Shown: positions 36,596 through 45,795, counted from the stretch's first letter. The stretch is 64,000 nucleotides of DNA from JAAUUJ01 sp964392245 (GCA_964392245.1 CAYMOX010000005.1:57213-121212); one strand, 5' to 3'. Notes: generated by a model from the sequence alone, not told the origin. A program made the numbers and translations.

Positions 36596-37723
36596 ATGCC
36601 CATGGACACATCAGTCCCTCAGTCCTCCAGTTTTACCCAATCACTTCTGTCGAAAAAGCTCCTGATCGAAGTGATTACGGTTGTAGTGATTGCCATCATT
36701 GCGATAGTGATCCTGCCCAACGTGATGAGTGCCTTTCGTCTTAATCTGCTGGGACGCTGGCTGGCCTTTGCGATTGTAGCCGTGGGTATTGACCTGCTCT
36801 GGGGCTTTACAGGCATGCTCAGCCTGGGCCATGGGGTCTTTTTTGCCCTGGGTGGATACTGTTTGGGAATGCATCTGAAGCTGATGGCTCCGAACCTGAC
36901 AGGGGCCAGTAATCCATCGGGAGAAGCGATTCCAGATTTTATGGCCTACGGAGGATTAGAGTCTTTGCCTTGGTGGTGGGAACCCTTCTATAGCCCCTGG
37001 TTTGCGATGGCAGCGGTGGTCCTTGTCCCGGGTATTGTGGCGGGGATCCTGGGCTATCTGATCTTTCGTAACCGCATTAAAGGGGTCTACTTTGCCATTA
37101 TTTCTCAGGCCACCTCGCTGGTGCTGAGTGTGCTGCTGGTGGGCTATCTGGAGTACACAGCAGGTACTAACGGCTTAACCGATTTTAGTACCTTCTTTGG
37201 AGCCGATATCAATACGCCGGAGGTGCGCAAAGTGCTTTACATTGCCACCTGCTTGATCCTGCTGGCAACCTACATCTTTAGCCGCTGGCTTACCTCAGGT
37301 AAATTTGGTCGACTGATGATCGCCATCCGCGATGATGAGTTTCGGGCTCGCTATGCGGGCTACAATGTCAGCTTTTACAAACTGGTGGTTTACGTGATTT
37401 CTGCCATTCTGGCGGGCATTGGGGGGGCTTTGTTTGTACCGCAGGTGTTGATCATCAATCCCACGCAAGCCGGAATTGTCCAATCCATTGAATTTGTGAT
37501 CTGGGTCACAGTGGGGGGGAAAGCCTCCCTGGTGGGGGCCATCCTGGGTGCACTGCTGGTCAATGGCGTCAAGACAGCTCTGAGTGAACGCCTGCCGGAA
37601 TTCTGGATCCTGGTGCAGGGACTGGTGCTATTGCTGGTGGTGGTCTTTTTGCCGAGAGGGGTCATTGGTGTGATTCGAGGGTGGTTGACCCAGCTCTTCG
37701 TGCGTCCTGCCAAGACCACTTGA
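36596..37723 (+). CDS. urtC: Urea-type ABC transporter permease UrtC
   Basis: 375 residues, LivM-type permease with about nine to ten helices. Signatures: GIDLLWGFTGMLSLGHGVFFALGGY, the EAA-like loop MIAIRDDEFRARYAGYNV, and IEFVIWVTVGGKASLVGAILGAL. The alternative ATG two codons later (36602) is equally possible. 48 bases after urtB, 49 before urtD. Confidence 0.93.
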   Translation: MPMDTSVPQSSSFTQSLLSKKLLIEVITVVVIAIIAIVILPNVMSAFRLNLLGRWLAFAIVAVGIDLLWGFTGMLSLGHGVFFALGGYCLGMHLKLMAPNLTGASNPSGEAIPDFMAYGGLESLPWWWEPFYSPWFAMAAVVLVPGIVAGILGYLIFRNRIKGVYFAIISQATSLVLSVLLVGYLEYTAGTNGLTDFSTFFGADINTPEVRKVLYIATCLILLATYIFSRWLTSGKFGRLMIAIRDDEFRARYAGYNVSFYKLVVYVISAILAGIGGALFVPQVLIINPTQAGIVQSIEFVIWVTVGGKASLVGAILGALLVNGVKTALSERLPEFWILVQGLVLLLVVVFLPRGVIGVIRGWLTQLFVRPAKTT

Positions 37724-37772
37724 GAGCGTCAGCACCCCTGTCGATGCAGAATCCGTTTCAGAGTTCCTAATT

Positions 37773-38531
37773 ATGGCTAACGCAATTGTTCAACTGCAGG
37801 GTGTCACCGTCAGCTTTGATGGATTTAAAGCCATCAATGATCTCAACTTCTCCATGGAAGAGGGAGAGCTACGGGTGGTGATTGGTCCCAACGGAGCGGG
37901 TAAGACAACCCTCTGTGATGTGATCACTGGCAAAGTCAAACCCACCCAGGGCAAGGTTTATTTTCACGGCAAAGACATCACCCCCGTGCCGGAGTACAAG
38001 ATTGCTCGGCTTGGGATCGGACGCAAGTTCCAGACCCCACGGGTCTTTCTGAACCTGAGTGTCTTTGAAAATGTAGAGCTGGCCTACAACAAAGAAAAGA
38101 ATGTCCTTAAAACCCTATTCTCCCGCCGCACCCAGGAGGATCGGGAGAGGATCTATGAGGTGTTGGATACCTGTGGATTGAAGCAGGTGGCAGAATGGCC
38201 TGCGGGTACCCTTTCCCATGGTCAGAAGCAATGGCTGGAAATTGGCATGATGGTGGCTCAAAATCCCGATCTGTTGCTCTTAGATGAATGTGTGGCTGGG
38301 ATGACCGATAAAGAAACGGAGGCCACCGGAGAGCTGATCGAGACCCTATCCAGGGATCACGCCATTCTGGTGATTGAGCACGACATGGTGTTTGTGCGGC
38401 AGATTGCTCGTCAGGTCACGGTTTTGCATCAGGGCATGACCCTCTGTGAGGGCAACTTTGAAGAGGTCAAAAATGATAGTCGGGTGATTGAGGTTTATCT
38501 GGGAACTCACAAAACCGCTGAGGCCGTCTGA
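37773..38531 (+). CDS. urtD: Urea-type ABC transporter ATPase UrtD
   Basis: 252 residues, LivG-type ATPase. Walker A GPNGAGKTTLCDVITG, signature LSHGQKQWLEIGMM (the HGQ form is usual in UrtD), Walker B LLLLDECVAGM (Glu-Cys in place of Glu-Pro), and the switch His in VIEHDMVFV. Pairs with UrtE. Confidence 0.94.
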   Translation: MANAIVQLQGVTVSFDGFKAINDLNFSMEEGELRVVIGPNGAGKTTLCDVITGKVKPTQGKVYFHGKDITPVPEYKIARLGIGRKFQTPRVFLNLSVFENVELAYNKEKNVLKTLFSRRTQEDRERIYEVLDTCGLKQVAEWPAGTLSHGQKQWLEIGMMVAQNPDLLLLDECVAGMTDKETEATGELIETLSRDHAILVIEHDMVFVRQIARQVTVLHQGMTLCEGNFEEVKNDSRVIEVYLGTHKTAEAV

Positions 38532-38584
38532 AAACATGCTGTTCGTGCTTGTCATTGTTGCGTGGAGTTTGGGAGAGGAAACCG

Positions 38585-39313
38585 ATGGGAAGAATGAATG
38601 GCAATGGTTCCAAAGCCCTGCTGGAGGTGGAGGATCTAAATGTCTATTACGGCGAAAGCCATATTGTGCGGGGTTTGTCCTTTAAGGTGCATTCAGGGCA
38701 GGCGGTCTGCCTTCTGGGACGAAACGGGATGGGCAAAACCACAACCCTCAAGACTATTATGGGCCTCCTGCGGCAACGACGCGGCACGATCAAACTGGAG
38801 GGGGAGGTGATCTCGTTATTGCCCCCGAATGTGCGAGCCTGTGCGGGGATTGGATATGTACCTCAAGGTCGCGAGATCTTCCCGCGATTGACAGTGCAGG
38901 AAAATCTGCAGGTGGGGCTAGAGGCAGCCGCTGGGAACGTCAAAACCATCCCCGACTATATCTTTGAGTTGTTTCCCATCCTCAAGTCCTTTTTGAAGCG
39001 CCTGGGGGGGGATCTGAGTGGGGGTCAGCAACAGCAACTGGCCATTGCCCGCGCCCTGGTGTCCAATCCCAAAGTATTGGTCCTGGATGAGCCCACCGAA
39101 GGGATCCAGCCTTCGATCATCATTGAAATTGAAGAAGCCATCACCCGCATCAAGCAAGAGCGAGGTATCTCAGTGCTGCTGGTGGAGCAGTATTTCCAGT
39201 TCGCCCAAAGCCTGGCAGACTACTACTATCTGGTGGAAAACGGAAGCCTGGTCATGGAGGGCCTCACCGAAGATATGGATGAAGAAAAAGTTCATTCCTA
39301 TTTATCTGTTTAA
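38585..39313 (+). CDS. urtE: Urea-type ABC transporter ATPase UrtE
   Basis: 242 residues from ATG 38585, which has GAGAGGA 6 bases upstream; an open frame from 38549 begins with TTG and lacks family support. LivF-type ATPase: Walker A GRNGMGKTTTLKTIMG, signature LSGGQQQQLAIARALV, Walker B VLVLDEPTEGIQPS. Last gene of the operon. Confidence 0.94.
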   Translation: MGRMNGNGSKALLEVEDLNVYYGESHIVRGLSFKVHSGQAVCLLGRNGMGKTTTLKTIMGLLRQRRGTIKLEGEVISLLPPNVRACAGIGYVPQGREIFPRLTVQENLQVGLEAAAGNVKTIPDYIFELFPILKSFLKRLGGDLSGGQQQQLAIARALVSNPKVLVLDEPTEGIQPSIIIEIEEAITRIKQERGISVLLVEQYFQFAQSLADYYYLVENGSLVMEGLTEDMDEEKVHSYLSV

Positions 39314-39347
39314 CGATGATTCAAACTCCTCACCCCCAGCACCCATC

Positions 39348-39497
39348 ATGTCCTCGATCATTCGTTTTCTGCAACTGCTTCTGGCCTGTGTTGCCTGCTT
39401 GATGCTGGTGAGTGGCTCCATGTCAGAAACCGCATTCTTCTGGATCTTTGTGTTGGTTTCTTTGCTGGGCTTTGCTGCTCGCAAGCGATCTGCTTAG
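39348..39497 (+). CDS. Small membrane peptide downstream of urtE, unknown
   Basis: 49 residues with two hydrophobic segments (RFLQLLLACVACLMLVSG and FFWIFVLVSLLGFAA) and a basic end. It begins 34 bases after urtE. No ribosome site is evident, so coding status is uncertain; it could be a small subunit or chance frame. Confidence 0.35.
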   Translation: MSSIIRFLQLLLACVACLMLVSGSMSETAFFWIFVLVSLLGFAARKRSA

Positions 39498-39548
39498 GCA
39501 GGCATACCAGGTCTTGGAACAGAAGCGATCCCCTGGATGGGTTTAGAT

Positions 39549-39860
39549 TTACTCCTGAAGTTGGGGGTGTTTGAAAAGTTCAACCAGGCCCACAGTCCCC
39601 ACAAAGAAGGTATAGATGCTGCACCTGAGAGGTGACTGCTGTCGGGAAGGGGCAAGGCCTGCCGCAATCCATCCTTCAATGGCATGACTGATCAGGGCAA
39701 ATCTTGCAAAGTAGACAGCGATCTTAAACCCTGGAATCGGTACATCAGGGAGGGATCCGGAAGCAAAGATCCACAACTCCAGTCCCAGTGCACTGGTGAT
39801 CAATAGGGTTGAGATCACTTTGATCAAGAGGCTGAAGGTGTGATCAAGACGATAAATCAT
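39549..39860 (-). CDS. Small membrane protein, unknown (103 aa)
   Basis: Two or three hydrophobic helices (LLIKVISTLLITSALGLELWIF, IAVYFARFALISHAIEGWIAA, SIYTFFVGTVGLVELF). The start is MIYRLDHTFS. It is convergent with the urt operon end and divergent from the methyltransferase gene. No family name recognised, but it looks like conserved cyanobacterial membrane hypotheticals. Confidence 0.6.
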   Translation of the reverse strand: MIYRLDHTFSLLIKVISTLLITSALGLELWIFASGSLPDVPIPGFKIAVYFARFALISHAIEGWIAAGLAPSRQQSPLRCSIYTFFVGTVGLVELFKHPQLQE

Positions 39861-39922
39861 AGGGATATGTGCAAGGATGATGGCATCGAGACGCAGCTTT
39901 CTTTCACCACCTTAAAGGTTTC

Positions 39923-40693
39923 ATGGATCCGTGGCTACTCAATACTCTCATGCGGCTCTGGCTGGGTCAGAAGACGCTGGAATGGTATCAGCACCTGGAT
40001 TGGGAGCAAGCCATCCAGACCTGGCAACAGCCGCAACTGATCCTGCCGGACTACTACAGACTTCAGGACTTTCACGGAATCCGGGGAGGGTACCTGAATC
40101 CAGTGGCTGCCATCACCTATGATCCTGTAACAGCAATCCCCTCCCCTCCTCACGAGGGCTGGTTACGCCGCCAACTCCTGAGCTGGATCAAGGAACAGCC
40201 TGAACAGATCCTGGATTTAGGTTGCGGCACAGGATCGTCTACCCTCTTACTTAAAGGACATTTTCCGCAGACATCGGTTGTGGGAGTCGATCTCTCTCCC
40301 TATATGCTGGTGGTAGCTGATCAAAAGGCCCAGCAGGCGGGCTTGTCCATTCACTGGCACCATGGGTTATCCGAATCTACACCGTGGGAGGATCAGTCTT
40401 TTGATCTGGTGACGGCTTCATTCCTCTTTCATGAAATGCCTCCCACCATCAGTCAGGCCGTCTTGCAGGAAAGTTTTCGCCTGCTTAAACCCAGAGGACA
40501 GATCCTGATTCTGGACGGAAGTCAACCGCTTCTGCGGCATCTAGGTTGGCTGATTGATCTGTTTCGGGAGCCCTACTCTCGGACCTACGCGGCGGGTTGT
40601 GTAGAGGATTGGTTAACATCTGCTGGGTTTGGGGATGTCCAGTCTCAACATTTGGGCTTGATTCACCAGATTACAACTGGCTACCGTTGCTGA
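39923..40693 (+). CDS. SAM-dependent methyltransferase (type 11)
   Basis: 256 residues. An N-terminal helical region of about 90 residues precedes a class I methyltransferase domain with motif I ILDLGCGTGSST, acidic residue after strand 2 (VVGVDLSPYM), and motif IV DLVTASFLFHEMP. The HEMP ending suggests a UbiE/MenG-like or small-molecule methyltransferase. Substrate unknown. Confidence 0.85.
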   Translation: MDPWLLNTLMRLWLGQKTLEWYQHLDWEQAIQTWQQPQLILPDYYRLQDFHGIRGGYLNPVAAITYDPVTAIPSPPHEGWLRRQLLSWIKEQPEQILDLGCGTGSSTLLLKGHFPQTSVVGVDLSPYMLVVADQKAQQAGLSIHWHHGLSESTPWEDQSFDLVTASFLFHEMPPTISQAVLQESFRLLKPRGQILILDGSQPLLRHLGWLIDLFREPYSRTYAAGCVEDWLTSAGFGDVQSQHLGLIHQITTGYRC

Positions 40694-40836
40694 TGATCCA
40701 TCGAGCAGACCCGAGCAAGGTAAAGAAGGATTGCTCCCTGTAAACAATCCCGTTCAGTATATGGATAATGTTTACTAATCCTCAGGCAACTGTGAACTAA
40801 AATCCTGGTGACGGAGTGCATCGAGAGGAGACTGCC

Positions 40837-41403
40837 ATGATCAAGCGTGTGTTCTTAGGGATTAGCACCAGCCTGGTGCTGCTAGCGATCAGCAGTATGC
40901 AAGGGTTAGCTCAGGAAACTTTAGAAACGGGGATCAGAACAACCCCTGGCGCCGCCACATCCAGATCCTCAGAAGTCTCATTCAAGGGCGACGTGGAAGA
41001 GGCCATCCCCCAGGTGGCTGAGATCTTTGGGGATTCTGAGGCCACGATCGAGCAAGCTCTAGAGCTATCAACTCAATTAGATCAGATTGGGATTGGTCAG
41101 AATAGCCCCGTCTCCATCACGCTCTGTGCCATTGGCAATATCGAGGTGGTCACTCGCCGTGAAAATTTAGAGGCGATTAAGTTCCACATCAATAAGGTGC
41201 AGTCTCTGCTTTCAACCACCCAGGTGGCTAAAGGATCCCAGATCGGTGCGGTCCTGAATCAAACCTTCGACTCGAATCCAGATGCTGTATATCTCTACAT
41301 GCATTCGGCCATGGCAGTGCGTGGATGTGTGCCTGCCGAATTCTTGCGAGTGGTGCAGGAGGCGGAAGAGGTCCGGTTAGAATCCGTGGACAGGATCCGT
41401 TAG
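40837..41403 (+). CDS. Exported protein, unknown (188 aa)
   Basis: ATG 40837 has GAGGAG 7 bases upstream; the frame from 40816 is longer. An N-terminal signal peptide (VFLGISTSLVLLAISSMQGLAQ) is followed by a soluble domain with two cysteines (TLCAIGN, VRGCVPAE) that could form a disulfide. No family recognised. Monocistronic, convergent with the RHH gene. Confidence 0.7.
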   Translation: MIKRVFLGISTSLVLLAISSMQGLAQETLETGIRTTPGAATSRSSEVSFKGDVEEAIPQVAEIFGDSEATIEQALELSTQLDQIGIGQNSPVSITLCAIGNIEVVTRRENLEAIKFHINKVQSLLSTTQVAKGSQIGAVLNQTFDSNPDAVYLYMHSAMAVRGCVPAEFLRVVQEAEEVRLESVDRIR

Positions 41404-41411
41404 ATTACCCT

Positions 41412-41864
41412 TTAGTGTTGCCCGGTCCAGTCTGCACCAGAATATGTGTAGACCATCTTTCTCAGCCCCTGGGCATTGAGGTTCATATATTGCTCACGGG
41501 GGATCCCTACCCGACTGCTGATCTTCCGTAGTTCATCTCGGGTTGCCTTATCCAGATCTCGGATTCGCAGCTCCAGCATGGCCCTAATTACCCTGGGATG
41601 TAACTGTTCATCGGGAGGCTGATTGGCTTCCACCAGAGAAAGTCGGGCCAGAATTTCTGCCACCTGATCCTCCACTTGGGCCACCCGTTCCTGCAGTTCC
41701 GCACTCTCTCTGCCTCTCAAGTAGCGGGCGTAATGCTGAATCGCCTCGATGACAATTTCTGTCTTGGTCTTTCCCACCTCATAGGCTAGATCCTCCACAA
41801 GATCGTAGAGATCCTGCCGTAATCGGATGTTGAGGACCTTGAGGACCTGCTTGGGCTCTGTCAT
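41412..41864 (-). CDS. Ribbon-helix-helix-like DNA-binding protein
   Basis: 150 residues from ATG 41864. The first 55 residues (VLKVLNIRLRQDLYDLVEDLAYEVGKTKTEIVIEAI in short: a strand plus two helices) resemble CopG/Arc ribbon-helix-helix proteins. A coiled coil follows (ELQERVAQVEDQVAEILARL), then a C-terminal helical part. The open frame extends to 42008, but that part has no homology-like character. Could be the antitoxin or regulator of something not present here. Confidence 0.6.
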   Translation of the reverse strand: MTEPKQVLKVLNIRLRQDLYDLVEDLAYEVGKTKTEIVIEAIQHYARYLRGRESAELQERVAQVEDQVAEILARLSLVEANQPPDEQLHPRVIRAMLELRIRDLDKATRDELRKISSRVGIPREQYMNLNAQGLRKMVYTYSGADWTGQH

Positions 41865-42043
41865 GATGTCCACTTTCGCATCGATCTGTTCCACCTTCCA
41901 CCACCTGACAGGATGAGATCCACCGCCAGTGAGGACAAAGGAGCCCCAAAAAGGCTGTATGTCGATCCTGACCCACGGCCTCCTGTATAATTCTTTGCTT
42001 GCCTTCATGGGGTTTGAATCTCAGTGTGTTACCAGGGTCATGC

Positions 42044-42292
42044 TCAGTTTTCATGGGTCTCCCAAATCCGATAAACACAGCGCCGATCCCCCTGCAACAA
42101 ATGTTTAGCCCGTTCCACCTGCACCTGAGCTGGTAAAGATCCTGTTGAGGAGAGATGGGCTTGATAGTCCTGAATCTGTTGCTGGGTGCGCACCTGGAGC
42201 AATTGCTCTAACCCTGCCTCACCAAACGTCCTCACAATCGCTTTCAGTAAACTCAGGGTCAGCTCTGCACAGGTTTCTGGAAAGTAGGAATC
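42044..42292 (-). pseudogene. 3' remnant of a SufR/DeoR-like winged-helix regulator
   Basis: Reading leftwards from about 42292 there is an uninterrupted frame, with no ATG, that spells SYFPETCAELTLSLLKAIV, then GLEQLLQVRTQQQIQ, and ends GDRRCVYRIWETHEN. These match my recall of the middle and last segments of SufR-like regulators. The DNA-binding N-terminal half is missing, and the stretch between SLPAQVQ and VERAKHLL looks about 70 residues shorter than the family, implying an internal deletion too. It abuts the broken SDR gene. Family assignment is from memory. Confidence 0.55.
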
Positions 42293-42750
42293 CGCCGCGA
42301 CCAGATTTGTTGACCATCACGGATCAGGAGTGGCTGGAAAATTTTGAGATGTTGTTTCTCAGTGTGGTGCGGTTGGCTCGTCTGGTCACGCCGATCATGC
42401 AGGCTCAGGGGGGAGGGGTGATTGTGAATATTTCTGCCTGTGATTCTCAAGAGCCCAGTTTAGGTACCCCGTACAGTGGCACTTTGAGGTTAGCCATGGA
42501 GGGATGGACCAAACTCTATGGTAAGCGGTATCGCCAGGATCGTATTCGGATGATTGCGCTAGCCCCTCATTTCGTTGGCGATCATCCCGATGAGTTTGCG
42601 GGTTGGACTTTGCCTTCAGATTTTATGTGGGGACGTCCGTCTACCTATGCAGAATTTGCACGAGTGGTTGCTTTTCTCTTGTCTGAAGACGCTAAATTTA
42701 TCTCTGGCACCACTCTCAAGGTTGATGAGGCTTACTCTGAAGCCCTTTAA
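42289..42750 (+). pseudogene. 3' remnant of a short-chain dehydrogenase/reductase (SDR)
   Basis: From NPPRPDLLTITDQEW onward the frame follows the C-terminal half of an SDR: the helix FEMLFLSVVRLARLVTPIM, VNISACDSQEP, an active-site-like Tyr (TPYSGTLRLAMEG), and SGTTLKVDEAYS. The Rossmann N-terminus with the NAD(P)-binding GxxxGxG (about 90 residues) is absent. The usual YxxxK is also altered (YSGTL). The frame runs on 5' to 42145, but that part is antisense to the SufR-like remnant. Truncated, hence probably dead. Confidence 0.65.
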
Positions 42751-42808
42751 GGGTTGCCCCCAACGACCTAAACATCTCCAACCATAGCGAAGGTTGATTG
42801 GATGAGGG

Positions 42809-43528
42809 TCAACTCAACCCCATTGATTCTAGGGTCTGAGGAAGTCTAAAAATCGCCTCAGGGTGATCTTCCATGACAACTTGTCCTCGATGCATGACGA
42901 CAACCCAATCGGCCCAGTCATTGACAAATTTAAGATCGTGGGTGCAGATCACAAGGGTGGTTCCGGTTGCCTGGATCGTGGTGAGGAGCTGACGTAAGTG
43001 ACGAACTTGTCCGGGGTCAAGGTAAGCCGTGGGTTCATCCAGCAGAAGCAGTCGGGGACGAAGGATCATGATATCGGCAATCGCCAACCGTCTCTTTTGT
43101 CCCAAGCTCAGGTAATTGACCGGACAATCTGCTAGCTCTGTGAACCCAAACGCTTCAAGGGTTTCTTGTACGCGCTGCTCAATTTCTGTGTCCGGTAGCC
43201 CCAAATTGCAGAGCCCATAGGATAAGTCTTCTTCCACAGTTGCAGCCACCAGTTGCTCTTCTGGGTTTTGAAAGACCAATCCCACCTGTTGGCGGAGCTG
43301 GTAGAGGGCAGAGTGATCGTAGCGCAGAGCCTCGTTTTGCCAGTACACCCTCCCTGCTGAGGGGCAGTACAATCCATTGGCCAGCCGAAAGAGCGTGGTT
43401 TTGCCGCAACCGTTTTGCCCAATGACCGCATAGCGCCGATCGGCATGAATACCCAGAGAAAGGTTCTGGATCGCGGGGTTAGGGTTACAGGGATAGGTGT
43501 AGCTCACCTGCTCAAACTTCATCAGCAT
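42809..43528 (-). CDS. cbiO: Cobalt ECF transporter ATPase CbiO
   Basis: About 239 residues. Walker A GQNGCGKTTLFRLANG, Q-loop VGLVFQNPEEQLVAATV (typical of ECF ATPases), signature LSLGQKRRLAIA, Walker B LLLLDEPTAYLDPG and switch His THDLKF. Powers cobalt import with CbiMNQ. Start taken at ATG 43528, overlapping the cbiQ stop (ATGCTGATG); ATG 43522 is equally possible. Last gene of the operon. Confidence 0.92.
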   Translation of the reverse strand: MLMKFEQVSYTYPCNPNPAIQNLSLGIHADRRYAVIGQNGCGKTTLFRLANGLYCPSAGRVYWQNEALRYDHSALYQLRQQVGLVFQNPEEQLVAATVEEDLSYGLCNLGLPDTEIEQRVQETLEAFGFTELADCPVNYLSLGQKRRLAIADIMILRPRLLLLDEPTAYLDPGQVRHLRQLLTTIQATGTTLVICTHDLKFVNDWADWVVVMHRGQVVMEDHPEAIFRLPQTLESMGLS

Positions 43529-44331
43529 AAAAAAGAAGAGCAATAGTGTAATCCGGTCAGAGTCAGCAACAACAGGTAACCACCGATGGCTTCAATGGCA
43601 TAGCGGGGACTGCCTCTATAACGGCGGCTATGCCACACGCGCAACTCCCCAGTGTAACCCCGAGACGCCAGACCCAGAGACAGTTGCCGATAATTGTGCA
43701 GGCTGCGTTGCAGTAGCTGCCCTACCAATAGGCTGAGACTTCGCATGCTTGCGCGCCATGTGCCATAGCCCATGCGAGATTGTTGGGCAGTGAGTAACTC
43801 GCCAGCAGTATCGGTGAGGATGAAGATAAACCGATACATGAGTCCCATGAGTTCGGTAATCAGAATAGGACATCCCAGTCCATTCAAAATGCGAATGATC
43901 TCGAAAATAGGGACAGTGAGCAGGATGAAGTAGAGGCAGGATGTCAGGGTAATAGACCGCAAAAACACACTCCTGATCTGTTCAAGACCCTGCTGACTCA
44001 GGTAAAGATAAATAGATCCGATGGGGACACCCCAAACCACATCAGTTTTGAAGATCACCAGGTTGTCTGCCATCCCAAAACCTATGAGAAAGGCAGGCAA
44101 GCTCAAGAGTAAGAAACCCATGGGCAGTAACAATAGTTTCAGATAAATAGAGGCGGGAATTTGAGCATATTTCACGATCCAGAGAAAGATCCAGCACACC
44201 ATTAAAACTTGCACATAGATAGGTGCTAAATAGCCTAAGAGAAAAAGAGCGACTGCAAATCCTAACTTGTGTTCTGGAGGAAGCAATCGCAATTGATTGG
44301 TGTGCGCTAGCGTATCAATCTGATGGTGCAT
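43522..44331 (-). CDS. cbiQ: Cobalt ECF transporter transmembrane protein CbiQ
   Basis: 269 residues, the T component of an ECF-type importer, with about five membrane helices and the conserved cytoplasmic helices carrying Ala-Arg-Gly-type couplings (QQSRMGYGTWRASMRS and GLASRGYTGEL). It transmits ATP-driven motion from CbiO to CbiM. Overlaps cbiO and lies 44 bases after cbiN. Confidence 0.92.
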   Translation of the reverse strand: MHHQIDTLAHTNQLRLLPPEHKLGFAVALFLLGYLAPIYVQVLMVCWIFLWIVKYAQIPASIYLKLLLLPMGFLLLSLPAFLIGFGMADNLVIFKTDVVWGVPIGSIYLYLSQQGLEQIRSVFLRSITLTSCLYFILLTVPIFEIIRILNGLGCPILITELMGLMYRFIFILTDTAGELLTAQQSRMGYGTWRASMRSLSLLVGQLLQRSLHNYRQLSLGLASRGYTGELRVWHSRRYRGSPRYAIEAIGGYLLLLTLTGLHYCSSFLC

Positions 44332-44375
44332 TCATTTAAATCAGATTAAGAACTGATTGCTGCTGCGGAAGGGTA

Positions 44376-44699
44376 TTATTTCTTTGTGGATTTACGGCCT
44401 TTGTATAATCCGATGACATAACCAATAATTCCTGCACCAATGGCAGCCTGGGAGACAAAGAGAAGACTTTCAATCTCGCCACTGGGTGGCTCAAAAACAG
44501 CTCCAAACCAGGGTTCGTAATCGGGTTGAATTTCGGCGATGACCTCTTCAGCTTCACCATCTGAGCCACCGTATTCCCCCTGCACAAAAATGAGAGGCAA
44601 AATAGCCAGTATAACCACAGTCAATACGATCAACCAGTTGCCTTGATTGGTGGACGGCGAAGGCTCAGATGTTGTTGCAGGTTTTGATGTTTCGTTCAT
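44376..44699 (-). CDS. cbiN: Cobalt transporter accessory subunit CbiN
   Basis: 107 residues: a transmembrane helix (WLIVLTVVILAILPLIFV), the CbiN extracytoplasmic loop (GEYGGSDGEAEEVI... YEPWFGAVFEPPSGEIESLLF) and a second helix (AAIGAGIIGYVIGLY). CbiN loads Co2+ into CbiM. An extra Ser/Thr-rich N-terminus is present. Confidence 0.9.
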   Translation of the reverse strand: MNETSKPATTSEPSPSTNQGNWLIVLTVVILAILPLIFVQGEYGGSDGEAEEVIAEIQPDYEPWFGAVFEPPSGEIESLLFVSQAAIGAGIIGYVIGLYKGRKSTKK

Positions 44700-44738
44700 G
44701 ATCAGACTCTATATGTCAACAATCAATGCAAGAGAGAC

Positions 44739-45497
44739 CTATGCTTCGGAACGCAAAAGTTTAAGAGTTCGCAATTCATCAGTGGCGTAGGAATGGAGCC
44801 AGTTCCACACCAGCACCGTCAGCAAACCCTCGCTGATGGCCAATGGGATTTGGGTTAGTGCAAAAATCCCGGCAAATTTTGCAAATGCAGCGAAGAAACC
44901 ACCCGTGGCGGCAGGAAAGGCCAGGGCCAGTTGGATCGAGGTAACTATATAGGTGACCAGATTTCCCAGAGCAGCCGCCAGGAAAATACCCAATTTTTGT
45001 TTGCCGCTGCTGGCGAGGAGTCGATAGACCACATAGGCCACCCAGGGCCCCACGATCGCCATGGAAAAGACATTAGCTCCCAGCGTGGTTAAGCCCCCAT
45101 GGGCTAGCAGCACCGCCTGGAACACCAGCACTAAACTGCCCATCACCGTCATGACAGCAGGGCCAAACAACATCGCTCCCAATCCAGTCCCCGTGGGATG
45201 GGAACAGCTTCCAGTTACCGAGGGAATTTTCAGGGCAGAAAGGACAAAGCTAAAGGCTCCGGCCAGGGCAAGGAGCAACTTGAGTTCAGGGTTTTCGCGG
45301 GTAATCTGGGTGAGGGATCGCAGGCCCCAGATGAAGAAGGGCAATGCGAGTATCCACCAAAATATTGCCCACTGGGCAGGTAAAAAGCCTTCCATGATGT
45401 GCATCGCATGCGCAGGCTGGGCGGCTGAAATGATGAGATAGATGCTTGCCCCCAGAATTGCTGCCACCTGTTGTGATCGGTGATGAAAGTGTTTCAT
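44739..45497 (-). CDS. cbiM: Cobalt transporter substrate-binding subunit CbiM
   Basis: 252 residues. A predicted signal peptide ends near AQPAHA; the mature start HIMEGFLP supplies the N-terminal metal ligands (Met-His-Ile-Met), and a further His (GSCSHPTGTGLGA) matches the CbiM signature. First gene of cbiMNQO, behind a cobalamin riboswitch located about 300 bases upstream, so repressed when cobalamin is abundant. Confidence 0.94.
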   Translation of the reverse strand: MKHFHHRSQQVAAILGASIYLIISAAQPAHAMHIMEGFLPAQWAIFWWILALPFFIWGLRSLTQITRENPELKLLLALAGAFSFVLSALKIPSVTGSCSHPTGTGLGAMLFGPAVMTVMGSLVLVFQAVLLAHGGLTTLGANVFSMAIVGPWVAYVVYRLLASSGKQKLGIFLAAALGNLVTYIVTSIQLALAFPAATGGFFAAFAKFAGIFALTQIPLAISEGLLTVLVWNWLHSYATDELRTLKLLRSEA

Positions 45498-45795
45498 AGG
45501 GTTCTCCTAGAACAGATCAGCTTAAACAAACGGAGACCAAGTTTTGGAAATCATGACAGGTAGCTTCTCTACTGACAGACCAGGCAGGCTTAAAGGCGGG
45601 AAAGCTACTCAAGCTAGGCTTTAGAGCAAGCAAGTGACGTTGTGCCGGACAAAGCTTCTGATCCTGCAATCGTGATGCTGGCCCTAATCGCCATCCCGAT
45701 GAAGCTTCCTGGGCAAGACCTGAGACAACCCTTTCGTGAACAAGCAAATTTTAATGGGCATCACCTGTACCTCGCAGATGTTGAAAAATATGAAC
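45498..45795 (-). other. Long leader between the riboswitch and cbiM
   Basis: About 300 bases. A possible stem pairs GTAGCTT with AAGCTAC (about 45605-45560 on the minus strand), with a loop of roughly 40 bases that could serve as an expression platform. No T-run terminator and no convincing gene on either strand was seen. Confidence 0.35.

Noticed and set aside
41865..42008. N-terminal extension of the ribbon-helix-helix gene
   Set aside because: Composition changes abruptly at the internal Met and the fold begins there, so the extension is probably untranslated.
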